From Methylobacterium sp. Leaf104 (GTDB lineage: Bacteria > Pseudomonadota > Alphaproteobacteria > Rhizobiales > Beijerinckiaceae): a stretch of 64,000 nucleotides of DNA. The stretch covers positions 312,388 to 376,387 of the forward strand of contig NZ_LMMZ01000012.1 in the NCBI RefSeq assembly GCF_001422885.1, given 5' to 3'. The stretch's first letter is position 1; every line of letters begins with the position of its first letter. The notes beneath the pieces are model-generated. The model did no database searches, was not told where the DNA came from, and saw nothing but the letters and a program-made list of their open reading frames with translations. Positions 63,885 to 64,000 of this stretch are shown here, one piece after another. The position numbers and the translations under genes were made by a program.

Positions 63885-64000
63885 TCAGTCCCGGGCGCGC
63901 TCGAAGGTGACGATGCTGCGGGTCTCGCCCTGGTCGGCCCAGTTCGGCATCACCCGCCAGGGGGTCAGCACGCGCAGGCGGTCGCCCGCGATGGTGAAGC
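63885..64000 (-). CDS. Lipocalin-like domain protein (N-terminus outside the window)
   Basis: Only the last 38 codons are present, reading 'FTIAGDRLRVLTPWRVMPNW...IVTFERARD' to a TGA at 63887-63885. The pattern (beta-strand, 'GDRLRVLTPWR', final 'VTFER') fits the C-terminal strand of lipocalin-like (DUF/PF13924-type) proteins common in Methylobacterium. The gene continues past base 64000. Nothing more can be said of function. Confidence 0.55.
   Translation of the reverse strand, partial: FTIAGDRLRVLTPWRVMPNWADQGETRSIVTFERARD

Overview
The window is GC-rich, densely coded DNA from an alphaproteobacterium, most likely Methylobacterium or Methylorubrum (Hyphomicrobiales). This rests on established knowledge of the families seen: a PqqF/PqqG-like M16 protease pair, a PanE2-like reductase in an oxalate cluster, DUF1214/DUF1254 twins, a match to the alphaproteobacterial EcfG stress promoter, and a SigF/NrsF sigma/anti-sigma pair. 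No rRNA, tRNA, insertion sequence, prophage or CRISPR array was recognised.

Layout. 1-4561 (+): three translationally coupled surface-polysaccharide genes, the first cut by the window edge. 4576-7838 (-): bioD overlapping a ferredoxin-NADP reductase gene, a VOC ring-cleaving dioxygenase and a HupE/UreJ metal permease. 8003-15297 (-): the M16 pair, a secreted hypothetical protein, lspA and ileS. 15702-18139: a glycine-zipper protein, a DMT exporter, a small membrane protein and a MarR regulator. 18453-23033 (+): five nearly abutting genes for a CDP-linked, probably C-methylated 6-deoxyhexose. 23046-24863 (-): a receiver-only response regulator and bioA, far from bioD. 25082-30978 (+): two tandem paralogous TonB-dependent siderophore receptors and a coupled PepSY membrane reductase-like gene, behind a very AT-rich leader. 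31051-38463: ribF, a cysteine-cluster protein, a PBP1A, DUF1214/DUF1254 twins, a lipoprotein, a candidate small RNA with a strong terminator, and a Cys-rich periplasmic protein. 38539-39495 (+): gshB. 39567-44324 (-): a four-gene operon of OFA transporter, FAH-family protein, PanE2-like reductase and acyl-CoA ligase, read as oxalate uptake and reduction. 44680-49269 (+): CsbD stress proteins behind an EcfG-type promoter, a creatininase-family protein, SigF/NrsF behind a SigF-type promoter, and a manganese catalase. 49336-53472 (-): an alpha/beta-hydrolase without its serine, a 47-bp tandem repeat, dapD, a small membrane protein, a cyclic-nucleotide-binding protein and an OmpR-type regulator. 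53765-54301 (+): an L,D-transpeptidase. 54650-63608 (-): aceE-aceF-lpdA, a phasin and maeB. The end cuts a lipocalin-like gene.

How it fits together. The central-metabolism genes converge on acetyl-CoA and C2/C3/C4 interconversion: an AceE-type pyruvate dehydrogenase, a phasin and a malic enzyme on one side, and oxalate to oxalyl-CoA to glyoxylate on the other. Surface chemistry is represented by the glycosyltransferases, the CDP-sugar cassette, the PBP and the transpeptidase. The 44.6-49.3 kb block is a stress island with two different alternative-sigma promoter signatures. Nothing seen is an obviously unknown defence or mobile system. The least explained items are the CDP-sugar cassette, the candidate sRNA at 37.8-37.96 kb, the intercistronic 47-bp repeats, the serine-less hydrolase and the FAH protein in the oxalate operon.
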